Assembly: GCA_944739405.2 (NCBI GenBank)
Contig: OX123182.2
Location: 61,817,183-61,881,182 of the forward strand
DNA: 64,000 bases
Direction of reading: 5' to 3'
DNA from: Euclidia mi
Lineage: Eukaryota > Arthropoda > Insecta > Lepidoptera > Erebidae
The translations under genes and the position numbers were made by a program. This document shows, piece after piece, positions 42,401 through 53,709 of this stretch; the stretch's first letter is position 1; each line of letters opens with the position of its first letter. The notes below the pieces were generated by a model. The model saw only the letters and a list, made by a program, of their open reading frames with translations. It did not search any database and was not told the DNA's origin.

Positions 42401-43137
42401 AAAAATGTTCGGGTACCTACTTTGAGATAACTTATACATTCAAGAAAAAGACAATTATCACCTCAGTCTGCCGTGAACATGAATTCTGTAAAGAATTCGA
42501 AACGTCGGCTAGTAATAAATTAAAAATATAGTTTCTAGATCATTAGTTTCAAATGTAATAACTTAGTGAAACCAATACATCGCGATAAAATCCGTAAACT
42601 GTAGTTTAATTTCAATCTGACTGTTGTTACTTTGTTACTGAATTGTTTTTTATATTTAAAATTAATTTTATGTCTATAGAAAAATATTTTTTTCAATTTA
42701 AAGGAAACTTACCAATAATTACTCAAAAAATTGCTTTGAAACAGATAGAACTAATTATTATACAAATCATGAAATAACAAAATTACTTAAGTTGTCGGCA
42801 GTACGTTTTAAATTTGTGATTTTCGTTTTTTTTGCTCCTCCTGATAATTTTGCTTGACTGCAATTTCTTTGCTTTTACGTAGAGCAGCCGAGCAGCAGCA
42901 ATAGCCGTGTGGGAATCTCAGCGGACTACCATGTAGAGGGTTTCAAGTCCAAATCTACGACGTGCACCATTTACTTTTCGAAGTGGTGTGCGTATTAAAT
43001 AGTTCATTATCGCTTGCCCCATGCCTGACACTGGTAAAACCATGGAATATTGCTATCCCTTAGGGTTGCGGACGTTAGTAATAATCACATATTCTGTCAG
43101 ATCTGGAGTCAGACTAGTAAGCGGACCCCGCCTGTAA

Positions 43138-43827
43138 TGGCGCTGATACACTTGAGCATTCACCTGTAATGAGCATTCTCGCGAATGTTAAAAAACAAAT
43201 GAGGGTGTTTTAGCGAGCATTCTCACGATCATTCGCGCGAGCCTCAGAATATAGAACATACATAGAATTCGCGCTACAATGGCGGTTAAACCCAATATAT
43301 TTACTTCACTTTGACTTATAATTTTAATCTAGGGAAGAATCTTTGTAGTTTGTCACTAATTTTAACTTTAGTCAAGTTAAAATTAGTGACAAACTAATGT
43401 AATGGACTTACTCAGAAGAAATATCGATACAATATCGATACAATATCGATAATGTTTACAATAAATTCTTAGATTTGGTTTACTCGGAATAAATTTCGAT
43501 TGAATGTTGATAAACGCTCGATATCGATAAATAAATTTTAACGTAGGAACAGACACGTATGTTATTTATTAAACCTGTTCAAATTAAAATCTGCATTTTA
43601 TTATTTAGAAACATCATTTGTTTAAGATATCATAAGTGAAACTGAAGTAAACTTATTGGGTAAAACTGCTTTTGTAGTGCGATTTCTATATTTTTTCTGT
43701 ATTCTACGGACTATTTGAATTTAGAGTGTTAGCTAGAATGAACGTGAAAATGTTCGATTCGACAAAACAAAAAACGGCGAATGCTCGCTATTCTGTTACA
43801 CGAGAATGCTCAGGTGTATCAGCGCCA
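43138..43827. mobile_element. Harbinger-like MITE with TAA duplication
   Basis: The 690 bp element has inverted ends TGGCGCTGATACACTTGAGC and GCTCAGGTGTATCAGCGCCA (one mismatch). It is flanked by TAA at 43135-43137 and 43828-43830. A 3 bp TWA/TAA target is typical for PIF/Harbinger. No coding region. It contains a 21 bp palindrome and a TATCGATA-rich patch (43420-43455). Confidence 0.8.
43348..43394. repeat. 21 bp perfect palindrome in the MITE
   Basis: GTTTGTCACTAATTTTAACTT and its exact complement are separated by TAGTC. It is near the left third of the MITE and could form a cruciform or a hairpin transcript. Confidence 0.9.
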
Positions 43828-43860
43828 TAAGGCGAAAGTCTTGGATGCTAATGTGTTAAC

Positions 43861-45344
43861 TATGGGCCGACGATGCGTATTGAGGAGTTACAGTGCAAAG
43901 TATCAAAATCGTCTACATAAAAAAATATAAAAGTAAATCGCCCGTTTACTGATACCAAGACTATTGCCATGCCCCCTTACAAATTTGTGGTATAATAATC
44001 ACATATCGCTTTACGAATTGAATATTCTCCTTAATTCCCTCAATAGCTTTGAATTTACTAATTAACTAGATACTATAGATGACATTTCACGAGCAGTGTA
44101 CATTTCAACAGAAGTTATCTGTATACAATACGCTTTTTAATAGGTGAATAGAAATCTCAATATATATATCGCTTTTCATAATGATGAGGGGCTAATTTAT
44201 ATGGGCAACGGATATTTGATTGACAATAATTGATATTACCACGAAATGTGATATATAATTTAGCTGTAATGTATTCTTGATAAATAAAAATACACTTGGC
44301 TGCTACTTCACACAGAGCACAAAATATAACCTGTTGCGATATTGTGTCTCATAATTGACGAGCGTACATTATAAAGAGCAAAGAGCTATATTGTAAGAGA
44401 ATAAATTATAAGCTTGAAACCTAGCCTGGTACCTCCCGATTATTTTTATAGCTAGAACACAAAATATTTTGCTGTTATTTTCTTTCATGACCAATTTCTA
44501 TAAATTTGGTTCGGCACACGCCGGGCGCACGCCGATCGCTCACTCGAAGAACGCGCTTGCCCAATGCATAGATAAAACACCCAATGTGAGGGAGCCCTAA
44601 ACCACACTACGCCAAACGTGCAATCGGTTCACTAAAACCGTACTTAGTAAAACTGTGTGAATGAAGTATTTGATTTAAAGTGTATAATATATTCAAATTT
44701 ATCTACACATCGTAAATAAAGATATTTCACATATAAGAACAATATAGGTATGACTGGTTACAAGATTTTTCTAAAGACTAGACTGAATAGGTACATAATA
44801 ATGTATAATAATTCTATACTTAGTCACAAATGTCTCAAGTCAGGCATAATAGCGTATTGAATGAATAGACTGAAGCCAAATATATGCGAACCAATCACAA
44901 TACTGAATGTTGATCCCAGAGGGTTTAGTACACGTCTCGAATAGAATCAATGGACAGATTCAAGTTACTCGGCTAAGCCGTTCATCTTATTAACAATATA
45001 CAATGTATTAATTGTCAATATTAATACCATCAAACGTTGCAAAACTTCGACCTTAGGTACATCTGTATATCACCGTAATTACAAAGAAAATCTAAAAAGC
45101 AATTCTTAAGTCTGCCACACACAGGCTGCCACTGTGTGTAGGAGCCTTGACAGAAAAAGTAAATAGGTAACTCAACGTAAGCCACGTTTATTTACATATT
45201 TACAACTAGTTTTTCTGTAAGTACCGAAACTTTTGATTACTTATGTTAACACTTTAACTACAGTTTTATTTTTTAAGTTGAAAAATGATGTTCAATAATA
45301 CGTAATAATATACCTTAATGTCTTTTCAAGTGAATTTCTTTTTC
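43861..45344. other. No gene recognised
   Basis: About 44580-44635 has an inverted SINE family D trace (CACACTACGCCAAACGTGCA on the plus strand). The rest is AT-rich and unassigned. Confidence 0.4.
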
Positions 45345-45465
45345 ATGGCACTAAAATAGCAGACGAGCTGACACCTCACCAGATGGTAAGCGGTAACCGT
45401 CGCCCATAGATTAAAGGCATGTCAGAGACACAGTCAAGCCGCTGCCTTCTTTGAGATGTAAAGTA
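45345..45465 (+). repeat. Dispersed repeat fragment
   Basis: CAGACGAGCTGACACCTCAC, CAGATGGTAAGCGGTAACCG and CGCCCATAG are the plus-strand version of the repeat at 12606-12735 and 20775-20890. Confidence 0.6.
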
Positions 45466-46965
45466 TTAAGTCATCCAACATCCAGTAATTTCACTAGCTA
45501 CAGTACCATTCTAACGGGCATATAGTACTGCACATTTGTGCATTACTACTTGGAGGCAGAATAATCTCATTAAATATATTATCTTTTTAATTCATCACTG
45601 CTCTTGCAATAGGTAAATGTATCGACGAGAAATGTTGTCCAGACTTGATACAACAATTTGTGGGTAGTAGGTACAACGCGTTGAATCGTGTGGTATCGAA
45701 CCCATTATACTCGACGTATAGCTTTAGACTAATTAAACAGTTCAAATCACTACTCTATACCGCGAGTTCTACGATTATGTTACGCCGTTAGCTGTATAAG
45801 TCCACGCACACACAGCCAGTAACAAAATCTAGTATAGGTACTTATATTTATTAAGATAATTTTTGTTCGTAGCCCAGCTGCTGAGAAAATTATTGCATCA
45901 TACATATGGATCAGAGTGACCATTAATATTCAACGACGGCCACCTACTACTTACGGAGTCGATGTTAGTAAGTCGATGATGAAATCCATATATTCTCACG
46001 ATAATATTTAGGCAACTCATTTCAAGACTAGGTACTTTTCTTTGTTTTTATACTTTTTTGTACATTAACTCAGTTTTCCAACTTTCAAGATACGCGATCA
46101 TCCCGTGATCATTGTTGGTTCACCAGCCCGCCTTTTGTATTTGCTATAATACGTATTTACGAATTCGCTCCAACGTTTCGTTGTTAGTTTCCCCGTTAGA
46201 TAATAACACAGCTGTGGTGAAACATTTCGTGGCATATAAACGACCTTTTATTACTTGTTATTTCAATAATAAGTTTCATAAATATTTGTAGGTATGGCAA
46301 CAAATGAGTAATTTAAGAAAATATTTTCTCGATACGTTTGAACTTTTGTATCCAAAAGTTCCCCCTTTACTTAAATAAATAAAAATAAACATTTGTTACT
46401 ATTAACGTCGACTACGTCATAACAAACTGTCTTCAGTCTAATCCAATTCACTCAAGTCCGTGACTCGATTACAAAAGAATCGGTTCAATGAAGACAACAA
46501 AAGTTATACGGCCCTTCTCTACGGAGAGAAATGTTAGCAACCATTGAATTTACTGATTATAAGGAATTAATTCTTGTACAAATTTAGGTTTATATAAAAG
46601 TAATGTTGTCGATTAAGGCAAGGGTTCCTTGCACGATTCGCTTAAATCTACTTACGCATGTATTTAATTAACAATATGTAATTATTTAGGTACCTGCGGA
46701 GTTGAGCAGTTTGTTTTGCACATATTTTGCTTTGTTCCAAATCCCATTTAATTGGGGTCTTGTCGTCGACCTACCTAGCCAAAGACTAACCTAAAGAATA
46801 TGTGTCAGATACACTCAATAGCACTTGGAATTATCTAGAAATGGATTCGTAAACCAATAATTTTGTCTACAAAGTACATTTTGTCGAGAAACGAACAACT
46901 TTACTAGAATCCATAATAAAGACAAATACTACGTATTAATAACTGACAGACAACGTACAGCAAAA
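45466..46965. other. No gene recognised
   Basis: AT-rich; no open frame of note, no clear inverted ends. Confidence 0.4.
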
Positions 46966-47042
46966 ACTATTGGGCTCAAGAATGTTCCATGTGGGACCGT
47001 AGAGGTGCACTAACAAGGGATTACCCGAAATTCCCGTGGAAT
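46966..47042 (-). repeat. Fragment of the 200 bp dispersed repeat
   Basis: Inverted, it reads CACGGGAATTTCGGGTAATC, TTGTTAGTGCACCTCTACGG and CCCAATAGT, close to the middle of 21847-22047 and 36118-36328. Confidence 0.65.
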
Positions 47043-47794
47043 TGGGAAGAAACGGTACTTTAGTATTACGTAAGAGTCTTAAGCTTAAAATGAAAACAAA
47101 AATGTGAATGAAAACGACGGGACAAGTGACAAGTCTTTGACCTAATTAACAAAAACATCTGACTCTCGTATGACGCATAATGCCTCGTCCTCGTCCAAGG
47201 CTGGATTTATCTTTATTATTATAGACATCGGATAATTTACTTAAAAAATAAAACCTTTTGCAACTTTTCTATCTTTATAAGACCCAGACTTCTGTAGAAC
47301 TGAGGGCTTATAAAACATTTAAAAATGGACACAAATTATACCCAGACTCAGAAAAACATAAATTATACGAAGTTTGTATCGTGTGAGGATCGAACCCACG
47401 ATACACAGCACATTGGCAGTAGCAAGGTGAGCACTTAAGTCACTACAAAAAGCAAATAATCCATCCTTACATTTTTTAAAAGCACATTTTACACAAAACT
47501 ATAAATCGAATTACTGACAAATTAGGTCGAGCGTGAAATAAGTTAATGATCGACATTTACTCGCGTCCGGCTACCCGTTTTAATCATATTTACGCGTAAA
47601 TTATGTGTTTATGTATTACGAAAGGGTTTGTGTTAATTTTAAAATACTCTTACATAAAGTAATATTCTACTTTGTATTCTTTTAACATAGAGCGAAAATA
47701 AAAATTTTACCATATATGTTTTGTACAAATCTGCAACTATCATTTTATTTGGTAAGAGGCTGGTGGTCTAATCCTGTGTCCAAAGCACTAAAAC
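47043..47794. other. No gene; tRNA-like trace at 47370-47450
   Basis: GAGGATCGAACCCACGATAC near 47377-47396 is the complement of a B-box-like GGTTCGATCCTC, and GACTTAAGTGCTCACC appears inverted near it. This may be another SINE family D head on the minus strand. The rest is unassigned. Confidence 0.4.
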
Positions 47795-47885
47795 GATTGG
47801 CGTGGTGGTTTAAGCGGCCGCCTTGCCGCTTGACACTGCGCCGAGTGTTATGGGTTCGATTCCGTAATCTACATCCACAAATTGT
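47795..47885 (+). repeat. tRNA-like SINE head (family D)
   Basis: TTGGCGTGGTGGTTTAAGCG (A box region), CCGCTTGACACTGCGCCGAG and GGGTTCGATTCC (B box region) match 5632-5715. The open frame crossing it (47716-48054) is not a gene. Confidence 0.65.
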
Positions 47886-48717
47886 TGTATCGAGTCTGGT
47901 TGTCATTGGGTCCGTAAGTTGTATGTATGTAAAGTCCCTCGCTACACAGGATTTAGACCTAATGCAGAAGTTGCCTATAAAAAAAAATGTATTTCAAACT
48001 CAAAATGTTCATCTCCTGAAGCAAGTCTTGGTTTTCTTGAATACTCCATGTTAAATGTCATGAAAATTTGTTCATCCGTAAAAGCATTAGGTACAGACAG
48101 ACTTAGTTTCACATAATCAATATAAGAATGAATATGTTTAAGACGTTACTTACACAGATTATGACTATTGTATATTGTCTTACGTTTGATTACTCACCAA
48201 ATCCAAATTGGTGCTTGGTACTAAGAGGCACTCTATATTAGTGAGACACATTAATGTTTATGTACAGATGTCTCATAGTGAATTACTGAGAGACCGTGCC
48301 TGAATGATATGCCATTGTGGCCAAATACTTGGTACTTAATATCAGTAGCAATATACTGAAGGACTTATGTATTGAGTAAGAGTATAATAGCAGCCTCATT
48401 AGTGGTAAATTGTCAATAACCAATTTACTTTTCTCTTATATTTTTTACTTTTCATTTTAATAATTAATAATCAAGGAGCATTAATAATGATTGACTAAAA
48501 TCCTGACATAAAACCTTTTTTCTTTTTTAAAAATACTACGCCTCCTCTATGAATACTGTGTCGCGGAAGACACAAATATTTAGGACAAAACCCACATCCA
48601 AATAAGCTTACGCCTAAAATATTATTTATAGATGGAATTATCAATTCCAGTTACTTGGTAACATTATTTTACTTCTCGAGCTGTGAATAACAATCAACTG
48701 AGAATAATTGCCCACAT
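47886..48717. other. No gene recognised
   Basis: Possibly the SINE D body up to about 48060 (GTTGTATCGAGTCTGGTTGT, TTTCTTGAATACTCCATG). Nothing else assigned. Confidence 0.35.
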
Positions 48718-48800
48718 AAAACTTACTATCAAGGCAGCGACTGCCGAGTGGACAGACTGCTACGCAGAAGGGCTCGGGTTCTAATCTGCGGCACGCACCT
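48718..48800 (+). repeat. SINE family A head fragment
   Basis: CAGCGACTGCCGAGTGGACA, GACTGCTACGCAGAAGGGCT and CGGGTTCTAATCTGCGGCAC carry the A box region and an altered B box (GGTTCTAATC). Only the head survives. Confidence 0.65.
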
Positions 48801-49149
48801 ATCGCCCTATCGCCTTGGCAGACGCAAGTAGATGCAAGACGAATAATTTTAGTACGATGATAATTAATTTGAGACACACAGAGCACAGAAAAAAGAATAA
48901 TAAAATACGATTAGCTACCAAACCTTAAAACAATAACGGCACGGCTGTCTAGAACAAAATATAAAAATTGTCCAAGTGCGAGTAATTCCATACCATCATC
49001 TATAAAAGAAAATCACGATTGTTGTTAAGATCGAGTAAAAATTGCTTATTTATTTATTTTTATGTAATTATTTATTTTAAAAGGTAATATACAACTATAT
49101 ATTCTGTGCAAAATTTTAAGCGTTTACCTGTTAACTTTAGTAGTATTGA

Positions 49150-49330
49150 GCAAAAATACGCAAAAACACGTTCATTGAATACCCCCGCTTAATATTTTCA
49201 TTTTTAGTATTTGTTGTTATAGCGGCAACGGAAATACATAATTTGTGAAAATTTCAGCTTTCCAGCTATCACGGTTTATGAGATACAGACTGGTGACAGA
49301 CAGACAGAGACAGTACGGAACCCTAAAAAT
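49150..49330 (+). repeat. GGAACCCTA-type repeat fragment
   Basis: GAATACCCCCGCTTAATATT, AGCTTTCCAGCTATCACGG, (GACA)n and the end AGTACGGAACCCTAAAAATA are typical of an abundant arthropod repeat. A longer copy lies inverted at 62455-63168. About 48801-49149 before it is unassigned AT-rich DNA. Confidence 0.55.
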
Positions 49331-49500
49331 AAGATAAAGATTGAAAATTCTCTCACTACTAGAAAAAAGATTTTTTTTAATAACGCAACAATATAATTAT
49401 TTAATAATTTTCAACCCCTAATAATGGGTAGTAACTTACCGTAGCTTTGATACTAATTATTTGTTTACCAGTTTCGGATAACTATCCAGTGGTCCTCGTA

Positions 49501-49949
49501 TCTGGGGGGTGCCCCCACCAAGTCGAGCAAAAAAGCGGCACAGGCGTACCATCCTTTTCTCGAAGCAATTCAGGCCATTTTCGACCCCCTATAACTTCGT
49601 TGTGGATAAAACTAGAAGCCTGTTTTTTTTTAGTAACCATGCAGGCATTGTATAAACATGTTGAATTTCAAATTATGTTCAATTTGAACTAGTAGTTTAA
49701 GAATTATAACGAGTCGAAATTCTTATCTGGGGGTGCCCTCACCAAGTCGAGCAAAAAAGCGGCACAGGCGTACCATCCTTTTCTCGAAGCAATTCAGGCC
49801 ATTTTCGACCCTCTATAACTTCGTTGTGGATAAAACTAGAAGCCTGTTTTTTTTTTTAGTAACCATGCAGGCATTGTATAAACATGTTGAATTTCAAATT
49901 ATGTTCAATTTGAACTAGTAGTTTAAGAATTATAACGAGTCAAAATTCT
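49501..49949 (+). repeat. 225 bp tandem duplication
   Basis: Units start TCTGGGGG at 49501 and 49726 and are nearly identical (GTCGAGCAAAAAAGCGGCAC, AAACATGTTGAATTTCAAAT). Differences are a few substitutions and run lengths of G and T. Short frames of 81 and 61 codons share a C-terminus only because of the duplication. Confidence 0.92.
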
Positions 49950-50520
49950 TAATTTTGTCACTCACTGACCGATCATCAAAAGTCTATGGCACTTCTAGCA
50001 GACATAGAAGCTTCAAATTTAGAATACTATTAGTGTTTAGTATATAAATCAAGGAAAAATTAAAATATTTTTAAGTTTCTGTCCAGTTTCCGAGATACAT
50101 CAACTGCATAAATAACTTTGTAATCCTATATAAATATAAAGAATTACAAAATTACATTTGCAGTTAGAGCTTTAATTAAGAAAATTCGTTGTTGGTGTAC
50201 AAGAAGTAAGGTACCGCAAAGGACAAAAGTAAGACTAATCGCATTAAACAATCTAATTTATATATGTATTACTTATGAGATATATTGTGTTTTCATGCGA
50301 TGGCCGAGTCAATCTATTTATTTAAAACATTAAAAATTTCTAATTAACCGACTTGGTATTAGGTACATACATGGATCTCACAACTTTTTACGGTCGCGAG
50401 ACTTGGTACTTTTGACAAGTATTGTTTTTATGGGATCCATTTTAATAGAACTCCAACACTCTCCTTTATCAAATAATATAGTACAATAGGCACGGTTTCT
50501 GACTCATTACAGTAGTGGAC
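49950..50520. other. No gene recognised
   Basis: AT-rich. Some wording (GTTTCCGAGATACATC) resembles LINE 3' UTR-like repeats. Nothing definite. Confidence 0.35.
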
Positions 50521-50527
50521 CTATCGC

Positions 50528-51273
50528 CATCCCCGGAGAATAAAATGATAACTACAAAAATACAACGTTACAGGAAAAATAAAAAACATGTTTTCGTCGA
50601 TCGCTCCTTAAACACTGGACGTCGACAGATGATTGTAAGCTTTTAAAGAAGATTATTTTTTGTTTGTTCTAAATGTTTAAGTGAAATACGCCTTAGTATC
50701 AAAATAGAGATATTATTTAAAAAATAAAAGGTTAGTCAAAATTAGCCATCATCTTTTTCATCATTTTATTCTCCGTACAGCCTGACCAGAATCAACTATT
50801 GTACTCTTCACTTATCATTTTATTCTATAAGCCTTATAGAATAAAATGATAATAGTATAAGGTTTTATGGAGCAAGTGATACTGATAATACTTTAATACA
50901 CACATCCACAACAGTCATGTTACCAACACGTCTTATACAGAGCGACTGGATGGTTTTGAACGAGAATAAAATGATAACTGCATTTTATCATTATCTAGTC
51001 GCATATTTTTTCATGAGAACATAATTCTATGACTGTTTGTCATACTAACAAGTGGGAATACATTTTGATAAAATTATATTAACACTTTATTCTCGTAATT
51101 TCAAACTTGTTTTAAATCTTTGAATACTATTGTAATATTTTGTAACTTCGTAAATAACTGTCTAAAAATTTGGAAAAAAAATGAGCGGATGTATTAGCAC
51201 CCACAGTTCCCAAAAATGACATAACACTAAAACGAAGATAATGGCAGTTATCATTTTATTCTCCGGGGACGGC
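50528..51273. mobile_element. Inverted-repeat element with internal ATGATAAC motifs
   Basis: CCCCGGAGAATAAAATGATA near 50534 and its complement TATCATTTTATTCTCCGGGG near 51268 form ends. The match extends outward to CGCCRT. The core GAATAAAATGATAA also occurs near 50759 (inverted), 50812-50852 (both orientations, palindrome) and 50964. No target duplication is certain and no protein is coded. Likely a MITE built of subterminal repeats. Confidence 0.65.
50812..50852. repeat. 41 bp perfect palindrome
   Basis: TTATCATTTTATTCTATAAG, one C, then the exact complement. It lies in the middle third of the element 50528-51273. Confidence 0.92.
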
Positions 51274-51890
51274 GCTGTATAATAGTCCGTTTATGTACCC
51301 GTTGAGTCGGCGCGATTATACTGAACAAAGTCCTCATTCAGAATAATATGCTTTACTTCCCACACTAAGATTAAATCTTACATGTGCAGAAAACAGTAGC
51401 AACATTAAAAGTTACCAAGCGTACTTAGCTTTTGTGTCATCTGAAGCTGACAGAGTTTATTTGCGTACTTATTTTGTTTATATAAATATCAGGGAGATTT
51501 TCTTGACTAATTAGTCGTGACAAACTCTTTATTTGTATTAAAGCTATATTCATCCATACATTATAATTATACAATTAAGTCCCTCGGCGTGTTTGAATTT
51601 GCGTTTTGAAGATTTTCGCGTAAAAATCTAAAAAACAGAGAAAGAAAAAAAGAGACAGTATGGTTTTTTTTTCGGTTTTCAACAGTAGATACCTAGTATG
51701 ATTTGTGACGATGCCTTACGTGTATTTAAGCAGGCAGAGCTGCGAACAAAGTCTATTAACACAAAAAGTTAAGTAACAAACAATACAAAGAAAGTAAATA
51801 TTATGTAGTATCTTAATATTATTGATTCTGTAATTACTTAGATAAAATTGAACATATATAATGTTAGACAGTATTCATCATACAAGGTTA
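51274..51890. other. No gene recognised
   Basis: AT-rich, nothing assigned. Confidence 0.4.
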
Positions 51891-51894
51891 TGTA

Positions 51895-51985
51895 GCGGGT
51901 CTTACTCGCGATAAATCATATATATAAGGCATAAATACCTCAGTTTTTGCCAACGTTTCGGCTGACTTGCTTCAGCCGTGGTCGC
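51895..51985 (-). repeat. Penelope-type terminal motif next to the R4-like LINE
   Basis: On the minus strand it reads CCACGGCTGA-AGCAAG-TCAGCC followed by GAAACGTTGGC: a 6 bp stem directly followed by GAAAC. The same architecture is in the Penelope copies (GAATTC-TGTAAA-GAATTC then GAAACGTCGGC at about 42479-42514 plus strand). It may be a separate fragment that abuts the LINE leader or part of that leader. Confidence 0.4.
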
Positions 51986-52383
51986 GGCGGGCCTGGTGAG
52001 CTCAGCGCCGTCCTTGTGTTGTGCGGGTTTTGGCACCTACCCTCACTGCCCCTCACAAACCTAACTCCACGTCCAGCTCGACCATCTGTAGCCACGTGAG
52101 GGGCGGACATTGGCAGCATTGCGCTATATACTCACCAATGACCAGCGGAGCCATAGTAACACCAATATCCGTCAGGCTCGGGCTGCCCCTCGTATTTCTC
52201 GGGCAACGTATCGCTAAGGTCTGCCCAGTCAGTACTGTTGCAACTAATGATGAAACCTCATTATCCCTACACTATACAAGCTCATCATCACCAATACCAT
52301 CCACACATAGTTTATTTCAATCACCCAGATCATCACCGCCTCATCCATTGTAGTCCCATCAATCATCCCGATCCACATCACCT

Positions 52384-53552
52384 ATGCCATGCGATGTTGC
52401 ACAAGAAGCATTTGCTGAATTTTCTGTGCCCACGTCTGGCATCACTGACTCTACGCGAATATTAGAATCTAATCTAAACTACGTAGATCACAACACACAA
52501 TCCTTACACATCGCCACTAACACACCAGTAAGAAGTGTTTTGCGGGATATACTGCCCGCAACTACTCTAGCTGGAAAAAGTAGACAACGGATGAAATGGA
52601 CTCATGATATAAGCATAGAGCTCCGCCGTTGCTACTACACAGTTACCATTTGCGAAACCGATATGACCGCCTGGAGACAATTGCTACATCAATGTTTTAT
52701 AGAAAAAATCCCAGAGTTGAGTCATATATCTGAACAGCGCCTATCAGATCAAATAAGAGTAATACATAGAAACAATAGAATATCAGAAGCAGAAAGAGAA
52801 CACATAAAACACACCATTTCACATGTAATAACAAGTAATACTAATGACACCATAGGCGTTTCTATCAGACATCCAGCACACACCTACATAACATCCAGCC
52901 TCATATCATAAGCCTATCTCAACCTACACCAGCTACGAATCACACACAAGAACAACAAACTATTACACCAACAGGTGCTATGGAAACCTTAGGAACTAAC
53001 GAACACATCCAAATACAAGGAAACGAATCAACAAATACACCAGTGACGCCAATAGATCCAAACCAGGTAAAAAATATCTTCACTGAGATGCTTTCAAAAT
53101 ATACAGGTACAGACCCAACACTTAGACCTAATATACCGAAATTGCAAAGTACCCGACAGTTGATAAGAACTGTAAACATTCTAAACGAAATAATTGACAA
53201 ACACCTACAAACCAGTGATACCATTACATTAGAAGGCATCCAAACAGTAATTTATTGTGCTGCAAAAACAGTATCAACATTACACGATAGGCAAACTAAG
53301 AAAACAATAGACCACTACTCCGTATCATCTAACACTAAAACCCACACTCAAAAGAAACCACAATGGGAAAGACGCATTGAAAACAAAATCATAGCATTAA
53401 GAAAAGAAATAGGACAGCTCACACAATACCTATACAGAAACCTCACACAGAAGAAACAACTGAAATTAAACCCTAATAACAAAACCCGAGACGAATTAAT
53501 AGATCAACTAGACACAAACAAACAAAAACTACAAGCACAAGCTAAACGATAA
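52384..53552 (+). pseudogene. R4-like LINE N-terminal region
   Basis: Two open frames, 52384-52911 and 52980-53552, interrupted by stops near 52911 and a shift. The first contains LPATTLAGKSRQRMKWTHDI and DIQ-like basic helices (EQRLSDQIRVIHRNNRIS). The second is Lys/Gln-rich with a helical stretch (RIENKIIALRKEIGQLTQYL) that could be a coiled coil. These are the parts before the RT in this LINE type and probably bind nucleic acid; that role is inference. No zinc finger is visible. Confidence 0.65.
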
Positions 53553-53709
53553 AACCGTTACAAAAAAAGCAACCAAAGAAAGTCTGATAATATCCTGTTT
53601 AATAATAACTTAAGTTTTCTGAATTAAGTTTTTGATAGAATATTAAGTTACACAACATCCAGACATAACAGATATTAAAAATTACTGGGAAAATATCAGG
53701 TCGAATCCC

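Larger units (their letters stand above)
39778..42616. mobile_element. Palindromic Penelope-like element dimer with 13 bp TSD
   Basis: CTGACTGTTGTTA at 39765-39777 and 42617-42629 flanks the whole unit. It contains two copies in head-to-head inversion. Copy 1 (minus) runs from about 41251 down to 39811, and copy 2 (plus) from about 41253 to 42616. Both end outward in ATTGAAATTAAACTACAGTT and its complement. Copy 1 continues about 77 bases further in (41175-41251), reading RT motif A text. A 33 base extension (39778-39810) lies only on the left, between TSD and inverted end. Penelope-like elements are known for inverted, 5'-truncated tandem arrangements. A single TSD indicates the dimer inserted as one unit. 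Confidence 0.88.
42893..43860 (+). repeat. SINE family A (CCCCG tail form) split by a MITE
   Basis: Head GGTTTCAAGTCCAAATC (weak B box) near 42948, CGACGTGCACCATTTACTTT, and GCGTATTAAATAGTTCATTA. The tail is ATTGCTATCCCTTAGGGTTG to AGTAAGCGGACCCCG. The MITE at 43138-43827 interrupts it, then AAGTCTTGGATG resumes (43836-43847), as in the order seen inverted at 19320-19370. Confidence 0.7.

Noticed and set aside
49447..49918. Two related short genes
   Set aside because: The frames share sequence only because the 225 bp DNA unit is duplicated.
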